From positions 1 through 33,793 of the forward strand of contig JARCRQ010000010.1 in assembly GCA_029850585.1 (NCBI GenBank): a stretch of 33,793 nucleotides of DNA, in the 5' to 3' direction. Numbering within the stretch: the stretch's first letter is position 1; each line of letters starts with the position of its first letter. The notes below the pieces were generated by a model. The model was not told the DNA's origin, ran no database searches, and worked only from the letters and a program-made list of their open reading frames with translations. The stretch comes from Sideroxydans sp. (lineage in GTDB: Bacteria; Pseudomonadota; Gammaproteobacteria; Burkholderiales; Gallionellaceae). Positions 1 through 7,196 of the stretch are shown one piece after another. The position numbers and the translations under genes are program-made.

Positions 1-725
1 GATAGATTCCGCCTCGGGTTTGCTGGCAGCGGATGCGGCAAACATCGCACAAAATTGGGCTGCCTGCTGCCGCGATTGCCGAGACGGTGCAGGTTTTGCA
101 AGGCTTGTATCAGGCTTTCACCGAGAAGGACGCAATGCTCGCCGAAATCAATCCGCTGGTGCTGACTGCTGACAATCGCGTGATTGCCTTGGATGCCAAA
201 TTTAATTTTGATAGTAACGCGCTGTATCGCCATCCTGAAATTGTCGCCTATCGCGATTTGGATGAAGAAGATGCGGCGGAAATTGCAGCCTCGAAATTTG
301 ACCTGAGCTACATCTCGTTGGATGGCGATATTGGTTGTTTAGTGAACGGCGCGGGATTGGCGATGGCGACTATGGACATCATCAAATTGTATGGCGGTAA
401 TCCTGCCAATTTCCTTGATGTGGGCGGCGGCGCGAGCAAAGAAAAAGTCACTGAAGCGTTTAAGTTGATGCTGAAAAATCCGAATCTCAAAGCGATTTTG
501 GTGAACATTTTTGGCGGCATTATGAAGTGCGATGTGATTGCCGAAGGCGTTGTCGCCGCGGCGCGCGAAGTGCATCTGACCGTGCCGTTAGTGGTGCGTT
601 TGGAAGGCACCAATGTCGAGTTAGGTAAAAAGATTTTGGCGGAATCGGGTTTGCCGATTATCTCAGGCAGCGATATGGCGGACGCCGCGCAAAAAGTCGT
701 GGCAGCGGCGAAGGGAGAAAAATAA
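1..725 (+). CDS. sucC: Succinyl-CoA synthetase beta subunit, 3' part, with an apparent frameshift near the window edge
   Basis: This is the ADP-forming succinate-CoA ligase beta subunit, which works with SucD in the TCA cycle. From about position 48 to the stop at 723-725 the translation matches the C-terminal ~225 residues of SucC, including the [31 protein letters not shown] and NIFGGI segments. The gene starts before the window. Positions 2-46 encode a SucC-like stretch ([16 protein letters not shown]) in a different frame from the rest (HKIGLP onward from 48). The downstream frame has a TAG at 3-5, so the ATG at 33 is not a credible start. Restoring two bases near 46-51 would join the two parts at the spacing expected for the family. 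The stop overlaps the sucD start by one base (TAATG), which suggests translational coupling. Confidence 0.92.
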
Positions 726-1612
726 TGGCGATTTTGATAGATAAAAATACCCGCGTGATGACGCAAGGCATGACGGGCAAAGTGGGGCAATTTCATACGC
801 AAAATTGCATCGCTTATGCGAATGGCAAAAACTGTTTTGTCGCGGGAGTGACCCCGAAAAAAGGCGGGCAAAATTTTGAAGGCGTGCCGATTTACGACAG
901 CGTGTTAGAAGCCCGTCAACAAACTGGCGCGACGGTGTCGGTGATTTATGTGCCGCCGCCGTTTGCCGCCGCTGCGATTGATGAGGCGGTCGAGGCGGGA
1001 TTAGAGTTAGTAATTTGCATCACGGAAGGCATTCCCGTACACGACATGATTAAAACGCGTTACAAAATGCAAGGTAAAAGCACCTTGCTTATCGGTCCGA
1101 ATTGTCCAGGTTTGATTACGCCCGACGAACTCAAAATCGGCATCATGCCCGGTCATATTCATCGCAAAGGTCGCATTGGCGTGGTGTCGCGTTCGGGTAC
1201 TTTGACCTATGAAGCGGTTGGGCAACTGAGCGCGCTAGGCTTGGGGCAATCATCTTGTGTGGGCATTGGTGGCGACCCAATCAATGGCTTAAAGCATTTG
1301 GATATTCTCAAGTTGTTTAACGATGATGACGAAACCGATGCAGTGATTATGGTCGGTGAAATCGGCGGCAACGACGAAGAAGAATGTGCGCGCTGGATTA
1401 AGCAAAATATGCGTAAGCCTGTGGTTGGATTTATTGCGGGCGTAACCGCACCAGAAGGCAAACGCATGGGACATGCCGGCGCGATTATTTCGGGTGGGCA
1501 AGGCGGTGCGGATAGCAAACTCGCGGTGATGGAAGAGTGTGGCATTCATATCACGCGCAATCCCGCTGAAATGGGGCGCGTGATGCAGCAGGTTTTGTTG
1601 CGCGGTAAGTAG
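725..1612 (+). CDS. sucD: Succinyl-CoA synthetase alpha subunit
   Basis: This is the alpha subunit of succinate-CoA ligase, which binds CoA and carries the phosphohistidine intermediate. It is 295 residues, close to the family norm. The N-terminal CoA-binding Rossmann region starts with the motif [14 protein letters not shown] (E. coli has a closely similar segment). The phosphorylated histidine is about H250 in [14 protein letters not shown], and the GPNCPG and [11 protein letters not shown] segments are typical. The gene overlaps sucC by one base, so the two are co-transcribed and coupled. No strong rho-independent terminator follows; the downstream spacer holds only short hairpins. Confidence 0.97.
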   Translation: MAILIDKNTRVMTQGMTGKVGQFHTQNCIAYANGKNCFVAGVTPKKGGQNFEGVPIYDSVLEARQQTGATVSVIYVPPPFAAAAIDEAVEAGLELVICITEGIPVHDMIKTRYKMQGKSTLLIGPNCPGLITPDELKIGIMPGHIHRKGRIGVVSRSGTLTYEAVGQLSALGLGQSSCVGIGGDPINGLKHLDILKLFNDDDETDAVIMVGEIGGNDEEECARWIKQNMRKPVVGFIAGVTAPEGKRMGHAGAIISGGQGGADSKLAVMEECGIHITRNPAEMGRVMQQVLLRGK

Positions 1613-1637
1613 CAAGCGGGCGGCGCATTGCGCCTGA

Positions 1638-1733
1638 AGTGGTAAGTGGGAAAACCACCGCGCTTCGGTTCACAACTTAGGTGCGCAGCACCGTTCCACT
1701 TAGGCACGCGAGTGCCGCGCCACGCACCACTTT
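1638..1733 (+). repeat. Intergenic hairpin-rich spacer (sucD to TerC gene)
   Basis: The spacer contains several copies of AAGTGG/CCACTT-type words able to pair, for example TAAGTGG at 1643-1649 with CCACTTA at 1696-1702, and AAGTGGT near 1637 with ACCACTT near 1727. Part of it (GGTAAG, GTGGGA, CGCGCTTCG, ACTTA in the same order) resembles the leuD-leuB spacer at 29024-29079. There is no T-tract, so it is not a standard terminator. It may be a degenerate dispersed palindromic element. Confidence 0.35.
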
Positions 1734-1756
1734 TAATTTTATAAAGGAATCTCTAG

Positions 1757-2494
1757 ATGTTAGAAATGTTAGTTAGCAGTGTGTTTTGGGTTGGGGTCGT
1801 CAAAATTATTATGATTGACTTGCTGTTGAGCGGCGACAACGCAGTGGTGATTGCGCTGGCGTGTCGTAACCTGCCTGTGGCGCAGCGCAAAAAAGGCATT
1901 ATGTTCGGTGTGCTGGGTGCGATTGTGTTGCGCATTGTGCTGACATTTTTTGCGGTGGGGATGCTCTCGCTGCCGTATCTAAAGTTGGTTGGCGCGGGCT
2001 TGCTGATGTGGATAGGCGTGAAATTATTGCTGCCCGAAGATGAGCATGGCGAAGACAGCATCAAAGCGGAAACAAAACTATTTGCGGCGGTAAAAACTAT
2101 CATCATCGCTGACTTTGTGATGAGTTTGGATAACGTGCTAGGTGTGGCAGCAGCGGCGAATGGCAACACCACTTTGCTGGTGTTCGGTTTGCTGATTAGC
2201 ATTCCGCTGATTGCCTGGAGCAGCCAGTTGGTGTTGAAAGTGATCGACCGTTTTCCTATGGTGATTTATGCGGGCGGCGCGCTATTGGGTTATGTGGCGG
2301 GTGAGATGTTGGTGAGCGAAGCGGTGTTAGCCCCCGTGTTTGAGGCGCGTCATTATTTACACTATGTCGTCCCCGTCGCTTGCGCGTTGTTGGTGCTGGG
2401 TTTGGGGCGTTGGTTGGCGATAAAACAATCGGCAGGCAATGTCGCGGTCGATTTGCTCGATGCCAAAGTTGATGGCAAAAATTCGGAGAAATAA
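1757..2494 (+). CDS. TerC/YjbE-family integral membrane protein
   Basis: This is a 245-residue polytopic membrane protein of the TerC superfamily, YjbE branch. TerC-type proteins are linked to metal ion (Mn2+) export or tellurite resistance, but the substrate here is not determinable. Two acidic membrane motifs typical of the family are visible: DLLLSGDNAVVIALA near residues 18-32, and SLDNVLGVAAAANG near residues 120-135. There are about seven hydrophobic segments. An AAAGGA sequence lies about 8 nt before the ATG. The stop is one base from the ATG of the next gene, so the pair is very probably an operon. Confidence 0.9.
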   Translation: MLEMLVSSVFWVGVVKIIMIDLLLSGDNAVVIALACRNLPVAQRKKGIMFGVLGAIVLRIVLTFFAVGMLSLPYLKLVGAGLLMWIGVKLLLPEDEHGEDSIKAETKLFAAVKTIIIADFVMSLDNVLGVAAAANGNTTLLVFGLLISIPLIAWSSQLVLKVIDRFPMVIYAGGALLGYVAGEMLVSEAVLAPVFEARHYLHYVVPVACALLVLGLGRWLAIKQSAGNVAVDLLDAKVDGKNSEK

Positions 2495-2495
2495 C

Positions 2496-2921
2496 ATGAA
2501 ATTTTTAATTCCAGTGGATGGTTCTGAGGGCGCGAATCGTGCGGTTGATTATGTGATTAACAGTGCGACTTGGTTACGCGCACCCGCGCAAATTTACCTG
2601 CTCAATGTGCAATGGAAGTTGGCGATGGGCAACGTGAAATTATTTATTAGCCAAGCCACGATGGACGATTATTACCGTGAGCAAGGACTGGCACAGTTAG
2701 CTGCGGCACGCGCGAAATTGGATGCAGCACAACTGGCTTACGAATATCACATCAGCGTGGGCGCGCCAGCGGCAGCGATTGTGCAATATGCAGATGCGCA
2801 CAAAATAGAGCAAATCGTGCTGTGTAAGCAGGGGCAAACGGGTTTGCAATCTATGTTGTTAGGCTCAGTCGCGAGTCAAGTGGTGCAGTTGGCTAATTGC
2901 CCTGTTTGGGTGTTGCCGTAA
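2496..2921 (+). CDS. Universal stress protein, UspA family
   Basis: This is a 141-residue single-domain universal stress protein. The N-terminal strand MKFLIPVDGSEGANRAV carries the usual Asp of the nucleotide-binding fold. The C-terminal ATP-loop signature G-2x-G-9x-G(S/T) is present with the first glycine replaced by cysteine (CKQG...LLGSVAS), so ATP binding is plausible but unproven. The ATG at 2496 was chosen over an upstream in-frame start because it gives a family-typical N-terminus. It sits just after the TerC-family stop with a GGAG-like Shine-Dalgarno sequence inside the preceding gene. Its role is probably stress-related; the direct partner is unknown. Confidence 0.9.
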   Translation: MKFLIPVDGSEGANRAVDYVINSATWLRAPAQIYLLNVQWKLAMGNVKLFISQATMDDYYREQGLAQLAAARAKLDAAQLAYEYHISVGAPAAAIVQYADAHKIEQIVLCKQGQTGLQSMLLGSVASQVVQLANCPVWVLP

Positions 2922-3030
2922 ACCAAAAAAAGCCAATGTATCTAGATAATTTCTCAAGCAATCAAAGGCTTTCTGGTTAATTTAACTAAAATACATTAGT
3001 ATTCGGCGCAATCAGCATATTGGAGCAGTA

Positions 3031-5559
3031 ATGAACATTACGACTTGGTGGAAAAAAGACGGCTTTATCGGCTTAGTGCTCGCTTTGGTATTGTTGCTGC
3101 TTTCTGGCAGTGATTTGATACAAAGCTTGGAGCGTAAGGCGTATGACTTCGGCGTGAAGTCTGCCAGCCGTGTGCCTAGCGATAAAATTGCCGTGATTGC
3201 GATTGATGAAGAAAGTATTGCCAATTTGGGTCGTTGGCCGTGGCCGCGTGAAATTCACGCCAAGATGCTGGATACCTTGAGCGAAGGTCATGCCAAGGTT
3301 ATTGCCTACACCGCGTTTTTCTTTGAGCCACAAGTGGATGCGGGACTTGCCTATATTTATAAAATTGCTGACTTGGCGGCGAACTCCTCGCTACATCAAA
3401 GCGCGGACGCGGATAAATTAAATACGCTGTTGTTGGAGGCGATGAGCAATCTGAACAATGACGCAAAATTGAGTGCCAGCCTCGCGGCAGCCAATAATAC
3501 TTTGTTAGCGATGTTTTTGAATCCAGGCATGGCACAAGGTAATCCTGATCAAGCCTTGCCTGATTATGTGCAGAGTAATGCTTTGAGTAATGTGCAACTG
3601 GTTGGCGGCGAAAATGCGTTGCCCCGCGCCACCAATAAAGTATTCGCGCCGATTGCACCGTTAGGCTCTAAGGCACTAGCGATGGGGCATTTGAATAGTT
3701 TTCCTGACGCGGATGGCGCAGTGCGTAGCGAAGCCTTGGTGGTGAGTTACTACGATCAATACTATCCGTCTTTAGCTTTGATGCTGGCAGCGAAAAGTTT
3801 GAATTTGGCAGCGAAAGATATACAAGTTAATTTGGGCGAAGGGGTGCGCATCGGCAATCTAAAAGTTGCGACCGATGCACAAATGCAAATGCACAGTTTT
3901 TTCTATGCGGATCGGGCGGGTAAACCTGCGTTTAGCGTGGATTCGTTTTACGACGTGTATTCGGGAAAAATTCCTGCCGAAAAATATAAAGACAAAATTG
4001 TCTTGATTGGTGCAACTGCAACAGGGCTGGGTACGCTGCAAGTTACGCCGACCTCCTCTGATATGGCTCCCGTGCTGATTTTGGCGCATTCCGTTTCCAG
4101 TATTTTGCAAGGCGATTATTTCGTGATGCCAGCTTGGACGAGCTTGGCAGAGATGCTGGTTTTTCTATTCGTCGCTTTGTATTTGATTGTGTTGTTGCCG
4201 CGCCTAAAAGCCGCGATGGCGGCGGGTGTTACGGCGGCAATTTTTGCGGCTTTGCTAGTGACGCATTTTGTGTTGATGACCACGCAACTGCTGTGGTTGC
4301 AACTGATGTTGCCTGCCGTTTTGTTGCTGGTTGGACATTTGTTGCTCACCACGAAACGCTATTTGATGACCGAAAAAGGCAAGCAAAAATCGGATGCGGA
4401 TTCGGCGGAAAGTAATCGTATGTTGGGCTTAGCGTTTCAAGGTCAAGGTCAGTTGGATATGGCGTTTGATAAGCTGCGCAAAGTGCCGCTGGACAATAGT
4501 TTGATGGAGGTTTTGTATAACCTAGGTTTAGATTTTGAACGCAAGCGTCAGTTCAACAAAGCCGAGTCGGTGTTCAAATACATGGGTGAATTTAATCCTA
4601 AATTCCGCGATTTGCCGCAACGCTTAACACAAGCGCGGGAAATGGCAGAAACCATTATTTTGGGCGGGAGCAGCGGGCGGGCTAACACAAGTAGTTTAGT
4701 TTCAGGTAAGTCTGGCATGTCCAAGCCAATGTTGGGTCGCTATGAGATTGAGAAGGAGTTAGGCAAGGGCGCGATGGGCGTGGTGTACTTTGGCAAAGAT
4801 CCGAAAATTGGTCGTACTGTGGCGATTAAAACCGTGGCACTTTCGCAAGAGTTTGAAGCCGATGAATTGCAAGAAGTGAAAGAACGATTTTTCCGCGAAG
4901 CGGAAACTGCTGGGCGACTGAATCATCCGAATATCGTATCGATTTACGACGCGGGTGAAGAGCATGATTTGGCGTATATCGCGATGGAGTTTTTGAAAGG
5001 CAAAGACTTAGTGCCTTATACCAAGCCCGATAATTTGCTACCGCTTCGCACGGTCATCGGCATCGTGGCAAAGGTGGCGGATGCTTTGGATTATGCGCAT
5101 AAACAAAACGTCGTGCATCGTGATATTAAGCCCGCCAACATTATGTATGACCCCGAAACGGATACGCCTAAAGTGACGGATTTTGGTATTGCGCGCATCA
5201 CCGATTCGAGCCGCACCAAGACGGGGATGGTGTTAGGTACGCCATCCTTTATGTCGCCTGAGCAGTTGGCGGGTAAGAAAATTTCGGGTTCCTCAGATTT
5301 GTTTTCCTTAGGGGCGACTTTGTATCAACTGGCATCAGGCAAGTTACCCTTTGAGGGCGAGTCGATGGCGCAATTGATGTATCGCATTGCCAATGAAGCA
5401 CCAACCGATATTCGTAGTATTAAGCCAGAGCTGCCAGAGTGTTTGGTGGTGGTGATTGACAAAATGTTGGCGAAGCAAATTGAGCATCGTTATGTTAATG
5501 GCGCGCAGATTGCCGAGCAGTTGCGTGCCTGTATGAGTGGCTTGCAATCTAATAACTAA
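3031..5559 (+). CDS. CHASE2-domain transmembrane serine/threonine protein kinase
   Basis: This is an 842-residue sensor kinase of the Hanks (eukaryotic-like) type. A membrane segment at about residues 10-26 leads into an extracytoplasmic CHASE2 domain (~30-345, with VIAIDEESIANLGRWPWPR near the start and IVLIGATATGLG near the end). Three membrane helices follow at ~370-440. A TPR-like helical linker (~465-525) precedes a C-terminal kinase domain at ~571-840. Kinase landmarks are the glycine loop GKGAMGVVY (578-586), catalytic K600, HRDIKPAN (696-703, D698), DFG (717-719) and a GTPSFMSPEQ activation segment, so it should be active. It is the first gene of an eight-gene + strand cluster, and the PP2C gene follows after 17 nt. 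Its substrate is unknown; the FHA protein two genes on is a plausible reader or target. Confidence 0.95.
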   Translation: MNITTWWKKDGFIGLVLALVLLLLSGSDLIQSLERKAYDFGVKSASRVPSDKIAVIAIDEESIANLGRWPWPREIHAKMLDTLSEGHAKVIAYTAFFFEPQVDAGLAYIYKIADLAANSSLHQSADADKLNTLLLEAMSNLNNDAKLSASLAAANNTLLAMFLNPGMAQGNPDQALPDYVQSNALSNVQLVGGENALPRATNKVFAPIAPLGSKALAMGHLNSFPDADGAVRSEALVVSYYDQYYPSLALMLAAKSLNLAAKDIQVNLGEGVRIGNLKVATDAQMQMHSFFYADRAGKPAFSVDSFYDVYSGKIPAEKYKDKIVLIGATATGLGTLQVTPTSSDMAPVLILAHSVSSILQGDYFVMPAWTSLAEMLVFLFVALYLIVLLPRLKAAMAAGVTAAIFAALLVTHFVLMTTQLLWLQLMLPAVLLLVGHLLLTTKRYLMTEKGKQKSDADSAESNRMLGLAFQGQGQLDMAFDKLRKVPLDNSLMEVLYNLGLDFERKRQFNKAESVFKYMGEFNPKFRDLPQRLTQAREMAETIILGGSSGRANTSSLVSGKSGMSKPMLGRYEIEKELGKGAMGVVYFGKDPKIGRTVAIKTVALSQEFEADELQEVKERFFREAETAGRLNHPNIVSIYDAGEEHDLAYIAMEFLKGKDLVPYTKPDNLLPLRTVIGIVAKVADALDYAHKQNVVHRDIKPANIMYDPETDTPKVTDFGIARITDSSRTKTGMVLGTPSFMSPEQLAGKKISGSSDLFSLGATLYQLASGKLPFEGESMAQLMYRIANEAPTDIRSIKPELPECLVVVIDKMLAKQIEHRYVNGAQIAEQLRACMSGLQSNN

Positions 5560-5576
5560 ATTTGAAAGGCTCAACA

Positions 5577-6404
5577 ATGAACGTAATACAAGCCCTAAAA
5601 ACGGTGAGCAAAACCCATCCAGGCATGGTGCGTGCACATAATGAAGACAGCGTGAGTGTGGATGTTGCGGCGGGTTTGGTGGTGTTGGCGGACGGCATGG
5701 GTGGCTATAACGCTGGTGAGGTGGCGAGTGGCATTGCGATTTCAGTGACTACGACCGAAATTGCGCGTCGCTTGAAGTTTGAATCAGCCGCTGCGAAGGC
5801 GGAAAAGAATGGTGTAGATAATGCGGTAACTTTACTACGCAATAACATCCAAAAAGCCAATAGCTCAATTTATCATGCCTCGCAAAGCCAGCCGCAATAT
5901 GCGGGTATGGGAACGACGATTGTAGCGGGATTGTTTTACGATAATCGCGTTGCGGTTGCGCATATCGGCGATTCGCGCATGTACCGTTTGCGCGGTGAAA
6001 AATTGACGACGGTGACGCGCGATCATTCATTGTTGCAAGAGCAAATTGATAGCGGCCTGATTAGTGTTGAGGATGCGCGTTTTTCTAAGAATAAAAATTT
6101 AGTGACGCGTGCGGTCGGCATAGACCCAAATGTTGAGCCAGAGATTCATGTTTATCCCGTGCAAATTGGTGATGTGTATTTGCTCTGCTCGGATGGGCTT
6201 AATGACATGGTGGAAGATGCGGATATTGAGTCGGCTTTATATGCGATGCAAGGAAATTTACCGCTCGCTGCTGAGCAATTAATTCAAATGGCAAACGACA
6301 ATGGTGGACGCGATAACGTGTCGGTCATCTTAGTAAAAATTACCGCAGACTTTGCCGAACCTAAATCTTGGTGGGCAAAATTTTTGCATGTGTTTCAAAA
6401 ATAA
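5577..6404 (+). CDS. PP2C-family serine/threonine phosphatase
   Basis: This is a 275-residue soluble metal-dependent protein phosphatase (PrpC/Stp type). It would reverse phosphorylation by the adjacent kinase. Conserved motifs appear in order: RAHNEDS (19-25), ADGMGGYNAGEVAS (metal ligand D39), GTTIVAGLF, AHIGDSRMYRL, TRDHSLL, LCSDGLNDMV and GGRDNVSVI. All metal-coordinating aspartates expected for the core appear to be present. The ATG at 5577 was preferred to an in-frame TTG at 5562 because GAAAGG lies 7 nt upstream of it. A short C-terminal tail (SWWAKFLHVFQK) is hydrophobic and amphipathic, and might help membrane association; that is speculative. Confidence 0.95.
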   Translation: MNVIQALKTVSKTHPGMVRAHNEDSVSVDVAAGLVVLADGMGGYNAGEVASGIAISVTTTEIARRLKFESAAAKAEKNGVDNAVTLLRNNIQKANSSIYHASQSQPQYAGMGTTIVAGLFYDNRVAVAHIGDSRMYRLRGEKLTTVTRDHSLLQEQIDSGLISVEDARFSKNKNLVTRAVGIDPNVEPEIHVYPVQIGDVYLLCSDGLNDMVEDADIESALYAMQGNLPLAAEQLIQMANDNGGRDNVSVILVKITADFAEPKSWWAKFLHVFQK

Positions 6405-6424
6405 TTTGTGTAAGGAGTGATGTG

Positions 6425-7168
6425 ATGGCAGCGAAACTGATATTGAGTATGGATGGTGTGCAGGTTAAGGAATATCCCTTAGTGAAAGAGCGCATCACCA
6501 TCGGACGAAAATCGAGCAATGATATTGTGATTGATAACTTGGGTGTAAGTGGTGAGCACGCGGCTATCGTGACGATTTTACAAGACTCATTTTTAGAGGA
6601 TTTGGATAGCACCAATGGTCTTAATGTGAATGGTGTTCCCGCCAAAAAACATTTTTTACAAAATAGTGATGAAATTGAAATCGGTAAACACACGCTGAAA
6701 TATGTGACTGATCAAATTAGTCAAACCACCGCAGAAGACTTTGAAAAAACGATGGTGTTGCGTGGGCCAGTTAAGCAAGCTGCCCCCGTGATTGAGGTCG
6801 CTGACCATACTTCAACGTTGGTGCAAACGCATGTCTTGAGTGCTGATAAAGCTAAAGTGATGACGGCTGATATTACCGATAAGCTCGCGCCGCCTGTCTT
6901 ACCACAAGCTGCTGTGGTGCAAATTTTGACGGGTCCTAATGCGGGTAAAGAATTAGAGCTGCTGAAAAATCTAACTACCCTAGGTAAGCCAGGCGTGCAA
7001 GTTGCCGTTTTGGCGCGTCGCCCTAGCGGCTACTTTATTACTTATGTGGAAGGTAGCACTTTCCCCTCGGTCAACGGACATTTGTTAAACGATCAGCCCC
7101 GTCAGCTCAACGATCACGACGTGATTGAGCTGGCTGGTGTGAAAATGGAATTTTTTCTGAAAGCCTGA
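6425..7168 (+). CDS. FHA-domain phosphothreonine-binding protein with a second degenerate FHA-like half
   Basis: This is a 247-residue cytoplasmic protein. The N-terminal FHA domain (~residues 5-97) shows TIGRKSSNDIVID, VSGEHA and DSTNGLNVNG. The usual Arg of the SRxH motif is replaced by Gly-Glu (S42-G-E-H45), while R28, S31 and N32 are kept. A linker (~100-160) contains threonines in contexts such as EKTMVLR and TSTLVQT that could be phosphorylated. The C-terminal half (~165-247; LTGPNAGKELELL, GYFITYVEG, VNGHLL, VIELAGVKMEFFL) has the periodicity of a second, diverged FHA fold. The ATG at 6425 is set by AAGGAG 7 nt upstream. The position between kinase/phosphatase and cyclase suggests an adaptor, by inference. 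Confidence 0.92.
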   Translation: MAAKLILSMDGVQVKEYPLVKERITIGRKSSNDIVIDNLGVSGEHAAIVTILQDSFLEDLDSTNGLNVNGVPAKKHFLQNSDEIEIGKHTLKYVTDQISQTTAEDFEKTMVLRGPVKQAAPVIEVADHTSTLVQTHVLSADKAKVMTADITDKLAPPVLPQAAVVQILTGPNAGKELELLKNLTTLGKPGVQVAVLARRPSGYFITYVEGSTFPSVNGHLLNDQPRQLNDHDVIELAGVKMEFFLKA

Positions 7169-7196
7169 CAAGCGGCTGAATGAGAATGACACTAAG

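Noticed and set aside
33-35. ATG as a true sucC start
   Set aside because: It would delete most of SucC, and the sequence just upstream encodes SucC-like residues in another frame; a frameshift explains it better.
308-871. 187-codon antisense open frame across sucC/sucD
   Set aside because: It spans the junction of two certain + strand genes and has no domain or ribosome binding site.
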